Part shown: piece after piece, positions 8,118 through 15,454 of the stretch
How the letters are laid out: every line of letters starts with the position of its first letter
Numbering within the stretch: position 1 is the stretch's first letter
From: Pontiellaceae bacterium B12227
GTDB lineage: Bacteria; Verrucomicrobiota; Kiritimatiellia; Kiritimatiellales; Pontiellaceae
Length of the DNA stretch: 64,000 bases
Assembly: GCA_029432775.1 (NCBI GenBank)
Contig: JAROAZ010000028.1
Span: 1-64,000 of the forward strand
Direction: 5' to 3'
Program-made: the position numbers and the translations under genes
The notes under the pieces: generated by a model
Seen by the model: only the letters and a program-made list of their open reading frames with translations
Databases searched by the model: none
Told to the model about the DNA's origin: nothing

Positions 8118-9260
8118 TTATAGATTGTTGAGGGAGGTTTGGAGATCGGCGATCAGGTCGTCAATGTCTTCGATGCCGATGGAGAAGCGCACGAGGCCGT
8201 CGGTGATGCCGACCGCTTCGCGCTCTTCCTTTGGAATAGAAGCATGGGTCATGGAGGCCGGATGGCAGATCAGCGATTCAATGCCTCCGAGGCTTTCCGC
8301 GAGCGAAAACAGCTGCAGGTTGGAAATCAGTTTCACGACCTTTTCAAGCGGGAGGTCGAATATGGCCACCACAATTCCGCTGCCGCCGCGCATCTGCTTT
8401 TTGGCGAGCTCGTGTTGCGGGTGCGACGGATGAAATGGATAACGAACCGTTTCAGTTTCTTCCAAGGTTTGGAGAAACTCCGTCAGCTTGTAGGCGTTTT
8501 TCGCGTGCTGTTTCATGCGCACGGACAGCGTTTTAAGCCCGCGGGAAATCAGCCAGCAGTCGAAGGGCGAGGGGTTGAGCCCGACGGCCTTCTGGGCAAA
8601 GATCATCTTTTCGTTCCACTCTTCGGAATTCGTGCAGACCACCCCGCCGAGGCAGTCGGAATGCCCGTTAATATATTTCGTCGTGCTCGAGAGGCAGAGG
8701 TCGGCTCCGAGTGCGAGCGGGTTCTGGAAATAGGGGGAGGCAAAGGTGTTATCGACCAGCAGGTCCGTTTCGGCTTCGTGCGCGGCGTTGGCTATAGCTT
8801 TGATATCGATGATTTTGAGCAGCGGATTGGTGGGCGACTCGATCCAGACGAGGGCCGGCTTCTGTTTTCCAATCTCTGGATAATTTGCGGGGTCGGAGAG
8901 GTCGACATAGCTGATGGTGATGCCGAATTTTTTAAATACCTGATCGTAGATGCGATAGGTGCATCCATAGATATTTTCCTCGGCCACGACGTGATCGCCG
9001 GAGGAGAGGGTGGTGATAACCGCGTTAACCGCCGCCATGCCGCTGCCGAAGACGGTGGCATACTTTGCCTGCTCCAGATGGGCCAGCGTGGCACCGAGAC
9101 GGTCGAAGGCGGGATTGCCGGAGCGGGTATAGTCGTAGCCGCGGGTCTGGCCGGGCTCGAGCTGGGCAAACGTGGAGGTCAGGTAGATCGGCGGAATCAC
9201 GGCTCCGGTTTCCCGGTCCGGCTCCTGTCCGACGTGAATGGCTGCAGTATCAAATTTCAT
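8118..9260 (-). CDS. metB: cystathionine gamma-synthase / methionine gamma-lyase family enzyme
   Basis: 380 aa, standard length. It has YTRSGNPAFDRL (45-56), FGSGMAAVNAV (71-81), ESPTNPLLKI (141-150), DNTFASPYFQNPL and the PLP lysine K195 in SSTTKYINGHSD. These fit cystathionine gamma-synthase or lyase, which joins O-acyl-homoserine with cysteine or carries out the reverse-type elimination. The motifs do not separate the two activities firmly, so the symbol is tentative. The downstream paralogue (6532-7998) suggests a sulfur amino acid pair. Two one-mismatch copies of the 15-bp motif lie in the gene, at 8460 and 8867. Confidence 0.85.
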   Translation of the reverse strand: MKFDTAAIHVGQEPDRETGAVIPPIYLTSTFAQLEPGQTRGYDYTRSGNPAFDRLGATLAHLEQAKYATVFGSGMAAVNAVITTLSSGDHVVAEENIYGCTYRIYDQVFKKFGITISYVDLSDPANYPEIGKQKPALVWIESPTNPLLKIIDIKAIANAAHEAETDLLVDNTFASPYFQNPLALGADLCLSSTTKYINGHSDCLGGVVCTNSEEWNEKMIFAQKAVGLNPSPFDCWLISRGLKTLSVRMKQHAKNAYKLTEFLQTLEETETVRYPFHPSHPQHELAKKQMRGGSGIVVAIFDLPLEKVVKLISNLQLFSLAESLGGIESLICHPASMTHASIPKEEREAVGITDGLVRFSIGIEDIDDLIADLQTSLNNL

Positions 9261-9405
9261 AAGACTATTTTTCCGATCATGTTTTCAGGGCTCGGAAGCT
9301 ACTTATCTTGAGTGGATTCGTCAAACCCCCAAGTTTAAGGAATTGGCAGGAATGGTTTGGCGGCGTGCGCCGGAATATGAGAAAAGGTTTAAAAGGATCT
9401 GAACT

Positions 9406-10035
9406 ATGAAAAAGTATATTCCCATTTGGAGTGCGCTGTTTATCGGTGCCATTTTGCTGGTGATCATTTCGGAGCTGATCAGTCCGGAGCTGAAAGCGCC
9501 GATGATGAAAGAGGGCGGATGGATTGAGACTGCTTCGTGGATCTCTTATTTTGTGGCGGCTTTTTTTGTGCTGCTTAAAACGCTGCGCTTTCCAAACCGG
9601 TGGAGCATGGTGATCTGCACGATGCTGCTCGGCATGCGGGAGCTGGATTTTGATAAGCGCTTCAGCACGATGGGAATTTTTAAGAGCCGCTTTTATTCAA
9701 GTGCCGATGTCCCGATCGGTGAAAAGCTGATTGCTCTGGTCATTACGGCGGCGATTGTTGTGACGATTTTTTTCCTGATCAAAAACCATCTGAAGCCATT
9801 TATCAGTCGGTTGCGCCAATGGGAAGGTCCCTCGCTCAGTTTCTTTTTGTCCGGTGCCGTGTTGGTTTTTGCCAAATCCATCGACGGGTTTTCCCGCAAG
9901 CTGGAGCCGCTGGGCATTGAACCTTCCGATGCCACCAACCGGATCGTTGAGTCGGTTGAGGAATGCTTCGAGCTGACGGGAGCGCTGTTGATTGTTGTCG
10001 CCGCGGTCGGCGCATTGCGTCAACGCTCAAAGTAG
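9406..10035 (+). CDS. hypothetical multi-pass membrane protein
   Basis: 209 aa. About five hydrophobic segments are visible: WSALFIGAILLVIISELI (8-25), TASWISYFVAAFFVLLKTL (about 42-60), LIALVITAAIVVTIFFLI (about 108-125), SLSFFLSGAVLVFAKSI (about 143-160) and a C-terminal one near GALLIVVAAVGAL. Conserved-looking polar residues between segments include MRELDFDKRFS. I do not recognise a named family. It is divergent from the cystathionine gamma-synthase-like gene, and its 3' end overlaps that of speA by 16 bp. Confidence 0.75.
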   Translation: MKKYIPIWSALFIGAILLVIISELISPELKAPMMKEGGWIETASWISYFVAAFFVLLKTLRFPNRWSMVICTMLLGMRELDFDKRFSTMGIFKSRFYSSADVPIGEKLIALVITAAIVVTIFFLIKNHLKPFISRLRQWEGPSLSFFLSGAVLVFAKSIDGFSRKLEPLGIEPSDATNRIVESVEECFELTGALLIVVAAVGALRQRSK

Positions 10036-12008
10036 GTATAGCCGCGCATTCCGTTTTCGAATGTTTCCATAATCTGGCGGCGGTCCCGGGCGGTAATAAC
10101 ATCCGTATGCACCGCTTCTTCGGCCATCTTACGAATGCGGCGGACCATGCGTTTCAGGTCGTACTCGACATAGGATAGGACGTCGGAAACGGAGTCGCCT
10201 TCGATTTCCCGGGTATATTTCAGCTTGCCTGCGTGGCTGACTTCGACCGTGGCCACATTGGTGTCGCCCAATAGGTTATGCAGATCACCGAGCGTTTCCT
10301 GATAGGCCCCGACCAGAAAGACACCGAGATAATATTCCTCGTCCGTCAGATTGTGCAGCGGCAGCGTGTCGCGCGTCGTGTGCTGCCCGACAAACTGATC
10401 AATCATCCCGTCGCAGTCGCAGGTGATGTCCGAGAGCACCACCTCGCGTGTGGGCTGTTCGCTCAGCCGGTGGATCGGCATAATCGGGAAGAGCTGGTCG
10501 ATGGCCCAGACATCCGGAAGCGACTGGAACAGACTGAAATTACCGTAATAAATATCCGCCAGCATCGCTGGAAGTTTCTGCAACTCTTCCGGAATGTATT
10601 CCATTTCGGTGGTGAGCTTTGAAATCCGGGTCATGATGTGCCAGAAAATTTCACCGGCCAGCGCGCGTTCCCGCAGGGTCATGGCGCCGCGTTTGAATCG
10701 CTGGTGGATTTCATCGCGGTAATAGAAGGCGTCGTTGTAGCATTCCTGTGCGTTGCCGGCTTCGAGCACGTTGACGACCGCTATCAGATTATGCAGCAAC
10801 TCGTGAGCATCGGCGGCCAGACTGGTGGGCAGATCGTGAATTTCGAACCGGCTCTGATCGAGAATGTTGAAGAGCAGGACAGAATAATAGGCCACCGTTG
10901 CGCGGCCGGATTCGGTGATGATGTTCGGGTGGGCCACTTCGGCTTCGTTCAGGGTGCTGACCAGGTTTTCAATGAGCGCCGCGCAATATTCATCCAGCCC
11001 GTAGTTCCGGCTGGTGGGGGTGTCGGCATGCGAACCGTCATAGTCCACCGCCAATCCGCCGCCCAGATCGAGAATGCCCATTGGGGCCCCTTCGTTCACG
11101 AGGCCGATATAAACCCGGCATGCTTCTACCACTGCTTCGCGAATATCGCGGATGTTCGGGATCTGCGAGCCGACGTGATAGTGCAGCAGCTTCAGACAGT
11201 CGAGCAGGTCGACTTCCTTCAGGCGATCGACGAGATCGCAAACCTGCGAGGGATTCAGGCCGAAAACGCTGCGCTCGCCGCCGGAATGGTTCCAATGTCC
11301 GGAAGCCTGCGTGGAAAGTTTCAAACGAACTCCAATGATTGGAAGAATGTCCAGCGCTTTGGAACGATCGATGATCAGCTCCAGCTCCGACGGGCTTTCC
11401 ACCACAAACACGCACTGGATGCCCATTTTTTTGGCCAGCAGGCCAAGATCCACGAACTCTGCGTCTTTGTAGCCGTTGCAGACCAGATAAGCCTCGGAAT
11501 CCTGCATAAACGAAATGGCAGCAATCAACTCGGCCTTGCTGCCGGCTTCGAAGCCATGATGATATGCCGCGCCAAATGCAGCAATTTCTTCCAGTACCTG
11601 CTGCTGCTGATTCACCTTGATCGGGTAAACGCCACGGTAGTGGCCATTGTACTCAAATTGCTCAATAGCACGGCCAAAACCCTCGTGCAGTTGTTGGATG
11701 CGTGAATCGAGAATATCGGAAAAGCGCAGCAGCACCGGCATGTCGAGCCCGCGGTCGATCAGCCCATCGGTAATTTTACGCAGCGAAACGCCGGTTCCGT
11801 TGCCATGCGGGTGTACAATTACTTCGCCGTTATCCGACACGCTGAAATAGCCCGCACCCCAGTTGTTGATGCCGTAAATCTCAGCCGACTGTTTGGTCGA
11901 CCATGCTGTAGAGTCCGTTTTCAAGAGAGCGGATATAGGTCGGTTTCCAATGTTTGGAAAGTCAAAATTATCGAAATCGGTGAACCTTTCGGGGCGAAAA
12001 GGTTCCAA
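10020..12008 (-). CDS. speA: biosynthetic arginine decarboxylase
   Basis: 662 aa fold-III PLP decarboxylase converting arginine to agmatine. It aligns by eye to the E. coli enzyme nearly end to end: YPIKVNQ with PLP lysine K131, EAGSKAEL, VCNGYKD, GGERSVFGL, LLHYHVGSQIPNIRDI, FSLFQSLPDVWAIDQLFP, DITCDCDGMID with the active-site Cys, and the C-terminal GYTYFE. With CASDH and NspC it gives an arginine-to-spermidine route. The start is unclear: TTG at 12008 lies inside a 15-bp motif copy, a second copy encodes PNIGN, and a stop lies directly upstream. A TTG at 11924 would leave both motifs in the leader. Confidence 0.95.
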   Translation of the reverse strand: MEPFRPERFTDFDNFDFPNIGNRPISALLKTDSTAWSTKQSAEIYGINNWGAGYFSVSDNGEVIVHPHGNGTGVSLRKITDGLIDRGLDMPVLLRFSDILDSRIQQLHEGFGRAIEQFEYNGHYRGVYPIKVNQQQQVLEEIAAFGAAYHHGFEAGSKAELIAAISFMQDSEAYLVCNGYKDAEFVDLGLLAKKMGIQCVFVVESPSELELIIDRSKALDILPIIGVRLKLSTQASGHWNHSGGERSVFGLNPSQVCDLVDRLKEVDLLDCLKLLHYHVGSQIPNIRDIREAVVEACRVYIGLVNEGAPMGILDLGGGLAVDYDGSHADTPTSRNYGLDEYCAALIENLVSTLNEAEVAHPNIITESGRATVAYYSVLLFNILDQSRFEIHDLPTSLAADAHELLHNLIAVVNVLEAGNAQECYNDAFYYRDEIHQRFKRGAMTLRERALAGEIFWHIMTRISKLTTEMEYIPEELQKLPAMLADIYYGNFSLFQSLPDVWAIDQLFPIMPIHRLSEQPTREVVLSDITCDCDGMIDQFVGQHTTRDTLPLHNLTDEEYYLGVFLVGAYQETLGDLHNLLGDTNVATVEVSHAGKLKYTREIEGDSVSDVLSYVEYDLKRMVRRIRKMAEEAVHTDVITARDRRQIMETFENGMRGYTYFER
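11945..11959. repeat. TTCCA-N5-TGGAA motif copy
   Basis: TTCCAATGTTTGGAA in the first codons of speA (PNIGN if the longer start is used). Confidence 0.9.
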
Positions 12009-12017
12009 TCACTGGAA
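12003..12017. repeat. TTCCA-N5-TGGAA motif copy overlapping the speA start
   Basis: TTCCAATCACTGGAA. The proposed TTG start of speA (12008) lies within it, 58 bp from the previous copy. Confidence 0.85.
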
Positions 12018-12114
12018 AATGGCAGATTAAGCGCCGACAATTGGATGTTGTTAGGATTTGCTATTTAGTAACATTTCATAGAAATTCTCGCGCAATTATT
12101 TGGAGATTTACTCG

Positions 12115-13311
12115 ATGAAGTACGTGGTTTTAGTTGGTGACGGGATGGGCGACTATCCGGTTGACGCGCTGGGAGACAAAACCCCGCTGCAGGCGGCGGA
12201 CTGTCCGATGATTCGGAAGTTTGCGGCTTTGGGCGAAACGCGCATGGTGCAGACGGTTCCGGAAGGCATGCCTCCCGGAAGCGATGTTGCCAACATGGCT
12301 TTGCTTGGATATGACGCGGCGCTGAATTATACCGGTCGCGCCCCGATTGAAGCCGCCGGCGCGGAAATTCCCATGAGTCCGTCGGATGTGGCGTTTCGCT
12401 GCAATCTGGTCACGGTGACTGATGATGGCATCATGGACGACTATTCCGCCGGACACATTACCACCGAGGAGGGGCAGGCGCTGGTGCGCACGCTCCAGGA
12501 GAAACTGGGGCGCGAAGGACTGACCTTCCATCCCGGTGTTCAATACCGCCACATCCTGGTCTGGGACGGCGGTCCGGCGGAGTGCCACTGTGAGCCTCCG
12601 CACGAATTCACCGATAAGCCGGTTGTAGACAATCTGCCGGCTGGAAATCGGGAGGATGAAATTCGCGAACTAATAGAAATGTCAAAAGCGGTGTTTGCGG
12701 ATCATCCGGTTAATCAGAAGCGAATTGCGGAAGGCAAAAAGCCCGCAACGCAAATCTGGCTGTGGGGGCAGGGAAATGCCATGCAGCTGGAGTCATATAA
12801 GTCCCTCTACAATCTGGGCGGCGGCGTTATTTCCGCAGTCGACCTGTTGAAGGGCATCGCAAAACTGGCCGGTTTGGAAGCGCCCGATATTGAAGGTGCG
12901 ACCGGTTTCCTGGATACGAATTACCAGGGTAAAGTGGATGCGGCGAAGGAGATACTGGAACGGGAAGACTTTGTTTTCGTTCATATCGAAGCGCCGGATG
13001 AATGCGGGCACATGGGTGACGCACAGAAGAAGACCCTCGCGATCGAATTGTTCGACGAGAAGGTGTGTGGGCCGGTTTTCCAATGGTTGGAAGAGCGCGG
13101 CGAAGCATACACACTGTTTCTGTGCACCGATCACCGTACGCCGGTTGCCCTCAAGGGGCATACCTCGGAGCCCGTTCCCATGACGGTCATGAAAGGACCC
13201 GTGGGAGAACAGGAAGCGCAGGCTGCGTTCGACGAGTACGTCAACGATGGAAATGCACAAGGCATGGCCTGCGAATGGATACAGCAAATACTAAACACGT
13301 CATCCGATTGA
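12115..13311 (+). CDS. apgM: cofactor-independent phosphoglycerate mutase (apgM type)
   Basis: 398 aa. It interconverts 3- and 2-phosphoglycerate in glycolysis, using two metal ions of the alkaline phosphatase superfamily. The N-terminus MKYVVLVGDGMGDYPVD and the PEGMPPGSDVANMALLGYD segment with its Ser nucleophile are diagnostic. Later come HIEAPDECGHMGD and LFLCTDHRTPV with metal-binding Asp and His residues. ATG 12115 is chosen because GGAG lies 9 bp upstream; a TTG at 12100 is the only upstream alternative. It is divergent from speA. A 15-bp motif copy encodes FQWLE near the C-terminus. Confidence 0.92.
   Translation: MKYVVLVGDGMGDYPVDALGDKTPLQAADCPMIRKFAALGETRMVQTVPEGMPPGSDVANMALLGYDAALNYTGRAPIEAAGAEIPMSPSDVAFRCNLVTVTDDGIMDDYSAGHITTEEGQALVRTLQEKLGREGLTFHPGVQYRHILVWDGGPAECHCEPPHEFTDKPVVDNLPAGNREDEIRELIEMSKAVFADHPVNQKRIAEGKKPATQIWLWGQGNAMQLESYKSLYNLGGGVISAVDLLKGIAKLAGLEAPDIEGATGFLDTNYQGKVDAAKEILEREDFVFVHIEAPDECGHMGDAQKKTLAIELFDEKVCGPVFQWLEERGEAYTLFLCTDHRTPVALKGHTSEPVPMTVMKGPVGEQEAQAAFDEYVNDGNAQGMACEWIQQILNTSSD
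13078..13092. repeat. TTCCA-N5-TGGAA motif copy
   Basis: TTCCAATGGTTGGAA inside apgM, encoding FQWLE on the plus strand. Confidence 0.9.
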
Positions 13312-13314
13312 TGA

Positions 13315-13422
13315 TGGAAGAATGGATTTTGGACTACTGAGTAACTGTTAATTGCCATCAGGAGGCATTGAAACAACCCATTTGAAAGAAGAATACATAC
13401 GGATCCAGTAATCCATTCTTCC
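13315..13422. promoter_or_regulatory. long inverted repeat in the leader of the DEAD-box helicase gene
   Basis: TGGAAGAATGGATTTTGGACTACTG near 13314-13338 is mirrored at 13401-13422 by CAGTAATCCATTCTTCCA, leaving about 60 nt between. The arms pair over 18 positions with a 7-nt bulge. It ends about 10 nt before the helicase start. A structured leader would fit the auto- or cold-regulated expression known for some RNA helicase genes, but it might only be the apgM transcript end. Confidence 0.5.
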
Positions 13423-13433
13423 AGCCCGTTCGG

Positions 13434-15377
13434 ATGCGAAAGGACTGGAAATTGAGCCTACTCAAAAAGATCGCTTCGGTATTCGGGAAGAAAGACTCCC
13501 CGAACAAACAGGAAGCAAAGAAACAACAAACGACTAACAAGCAGAAAACGGAAACGAAGCCCGGCCAGGAAGAATGGCGGCCGGGGCAGGGCGGCGGCAA
13601 AAAACCGACCGGACAACAACAGCGCCGCAAACCCAGAAGCGGTAGCCAGGGCGGAAGACCGCAAGGCCGGAAACAGGGACCAAAACCAGGCGGAAAGCCG
13701 CAGGGCCAGAAGAAAGGGCCGAAACCCGGTGGGCAGGATCGACCGCCGCGCCCGAAAAAGGAAGCGCCGCCTTTCGAGCTTTCCGATGCGGATAAGGAAC
13801 GCATGAAGGAGTTCCGGCCGGAAGAGGAAGACCGCCGGCTGGCCTTTGAAAAGCGCCTGAAACAGCGTTGGAACGATAAGCACGGGGTGTCCGAACGTCC
13901 GCCGCGCAAGAAGCGCGAGCCGCGTCAGGATGGCGACAATAAGCGTCCGCCGCGCGAGCGTAAACCAAAGCGTGAGCGCCCGGATGATGCGGAATATACC
14001 GTAACGGCCGGAGCAACTGAACGCCGTGTGGTTGAAGATGTTCCATGGGATCCGGAGACCTTTAATGTGGAGCCGGAAGAAGGTAAAATCCGTTTCCATG
14101 ATCTCGATTTGCACCCGAAGCTGATGCAGAGCATTCATGCGCTGGGTTGGCAGTATGCCACTCCGATTCAGGGCGAAATTCTGCCGGGAACGCTGAAGGG
14201 CAAGGATATGGCCGGCCGCGCTCAGACCGGTACCGGTAAAACCGCCGCCTTCCTGATCTCGATCATCAACCACTGTCTGAAAAATCCGCTGCCGAAGCAC
14301 ACGGCCGCCAGCCCGCGTGCGCTCATTATTGCGCCGACCCGCGAGCTCGCCATGCAGATTGGTGAAGATTCCGTGGGATTGAACAAATTCACCGGGCTCC
14401 GTACCGTCGTACTTTACGGCGGCATGGACTACAACAAGCAGCAGCGCGAACTGGAAGACGGTCTCGTAGACATCGTGGTGGCCACACCCGGACGTCTGCT
14501 CGACTTCGAAAACAAAGGCGTTGTCAAAATTCGCCACGCTGAAATAATGGTGATCGACGAAGCCGACCGGATGCTCGATATGGGCTTCATTCCGGATGTG
14601 CGCCGCATCATCTACAAAACCCCGGCCAAAGAAAAACGTCAGACGGTGCTGTTCAGTGCCACGCTGAGCGACGACGTCATGGCGCTTGCGGCCGCCTGGA
14701 TGGTGGATCCGGAGCGGATTGATATTGAACCCGAGCAGGTCGCCGTTGATACGGTGGATCAGAAGGTCTTCATTGTCACCGACGACCAGAAATTCCAACT
14801 GCTGTACAACATCATCAAGCATGATCAGCCCGAGCGGATCATCATCTTCACCAATCGCCGCGATCAGGCCGAGCGTCTTTCCGAAGACCTCGACCGCTAC
14901 GGCCATAAATGTGAAATGCTTTCCGGTGCGGTGACGCAGAAAAAGCGTATGCGCATACTCGAAGAGTTTAAATCCGGTAAGGTTAAAGTACTCGTGGCCA
15001 CCGATGTTGCGGGACGCGGAATTCATGTTGATGGTCTGAGCCATGTAGTGAACTTCAATATTCCGGAAAACCCGGACGACTACGTGCACCGTATCGGCCG
15101 TACCGGCCGTGCCGGAGCTCTGGGGCAGTCGATCACGTTTGCCTGTGAAATGGAGTCATTCGAGCTGCCGAAAATTGAAGAGCTGCTGGGCATGGATCTT
15201 CCATGCAAAATGCCGACGGAAGAAATGCTCGAAGAGCTGCCTCCTGCTCCGCCGCGCAAGCGCAAGCCGCGTCCGAGTGGAGGACACAGTGGGGGAGGGC
15301 GCCGCCCGAACGGCGGGCATCATCGTCCCGGTCAGCGCCGCAGCGGCGGTGGCACCGGCCATCGCACCCCGCGTTAA
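13434..15377 (+). CDS. DEAD-box RNA helicase with basic disordered N-terminus
   Basis: 647 aa. An N-terminal low-complexity region of about 200 residues is rich in Lys, Arg, Gly, Pro and Gln (GKPQGQKKGPKPGGQDRPPR). The helicase core follows: Q-motif (YATPIQGEILPG), AQTGTGKT with Lys269, APTRELAMQ, DEAD (375-378), SATLS, IIFTNRRDQAERL, ATDVAGRGIH and HRIGRTGRAG. The C-terminus is Gly/Arg-rich (GGHSGGGRRPNGGHHRPGQRR), a likely RNA-binding tail. The length and tails resemble RhlE/DeaD-type helicases used in ribosome assembly or RNA decay. The leader holds a long inverted repeat (13315-13422), and a strong terminator follows. Confidence 0.92.
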   Translation: MRKDWKLSLLKKIASVFGKKDSPNKQEAKKQQTTNKQKTETKPGQEEWRPGQGGGKKPTGQQQRRKPRSGSQGGRPQGRKQGPKPGGKPQGQKKGPKPGGQDRPPRPKKEAPPFELSDADKERMKEFRPEEEDRRLAFEKRLKQRWNDKHGVSERPPRKKREPRQDGDNKRPPRERKPKRERPDDAEYTVTAGATERRVVEDVPWDPETFNVEPEEGKIRFHDLDLHPKLMQSIHALGWQYATPIQGEILPGTLKGKDMAGRAQTGTGKTAAFLISIINHCLKNPLPKHTAASPRALIIAPTRELAMQIGEDSVGLNKFTGLRTVVLYGGMDYNKQQRELEDGLVDIVVATPGRLLDFENKGVVKIRHAEIMVIDEADRMLDMGFIPDVRRIIYKTPAKEKRQTVLFSATLSDDVMALAAAWMVDPERIDIEPEQVAVDTVDQKVFIVTDDQKFQLLYNIIKHDQPERIIIFTNRRDQAERLSEDLDRYGHKCEMLSGAVTQKKRMRILEEFKSGKVKVLVATDVAGRGIHVDGLSHVVNFNIPENPDDYVHRIGRTGRAGALGQSITFACEMESFELPKIEELLGMDLPCKMPTEEMLEELPPAPPRKRKPRPSGGHSGGGRRPNGGHHRPGQRRSGGGTGHRTPR

Positions 15378-15387
15378 TTCAGCGCAA

Positions 15388-15419
15388 TAAAAAAGCCCCG
15401 CTCACCAGCGGGGCTTTTT
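15388..15419 (+). terminator. rho-independent terminator after the DEAD-box helicase
   Basis: AAAAAGCCCCGCT, a 4-nt loop CACC, then AGCGGGGCTTTTT. The 13-bp stem is bounded by an A-run and a T-run, so it may work in both directions. Confidence 0.95.
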
Positions 15420-15454
15420 ACTTTTCCATAGACTGCAAGTTTTGTGCGGGAGGG

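Noticed and set aside
13458..15089. 543-codon open frame antisense to the DEAD-box helicase gene
   Set aside because: The plus strand carries all helicase motifs; the antisense product has no recognisable domain.
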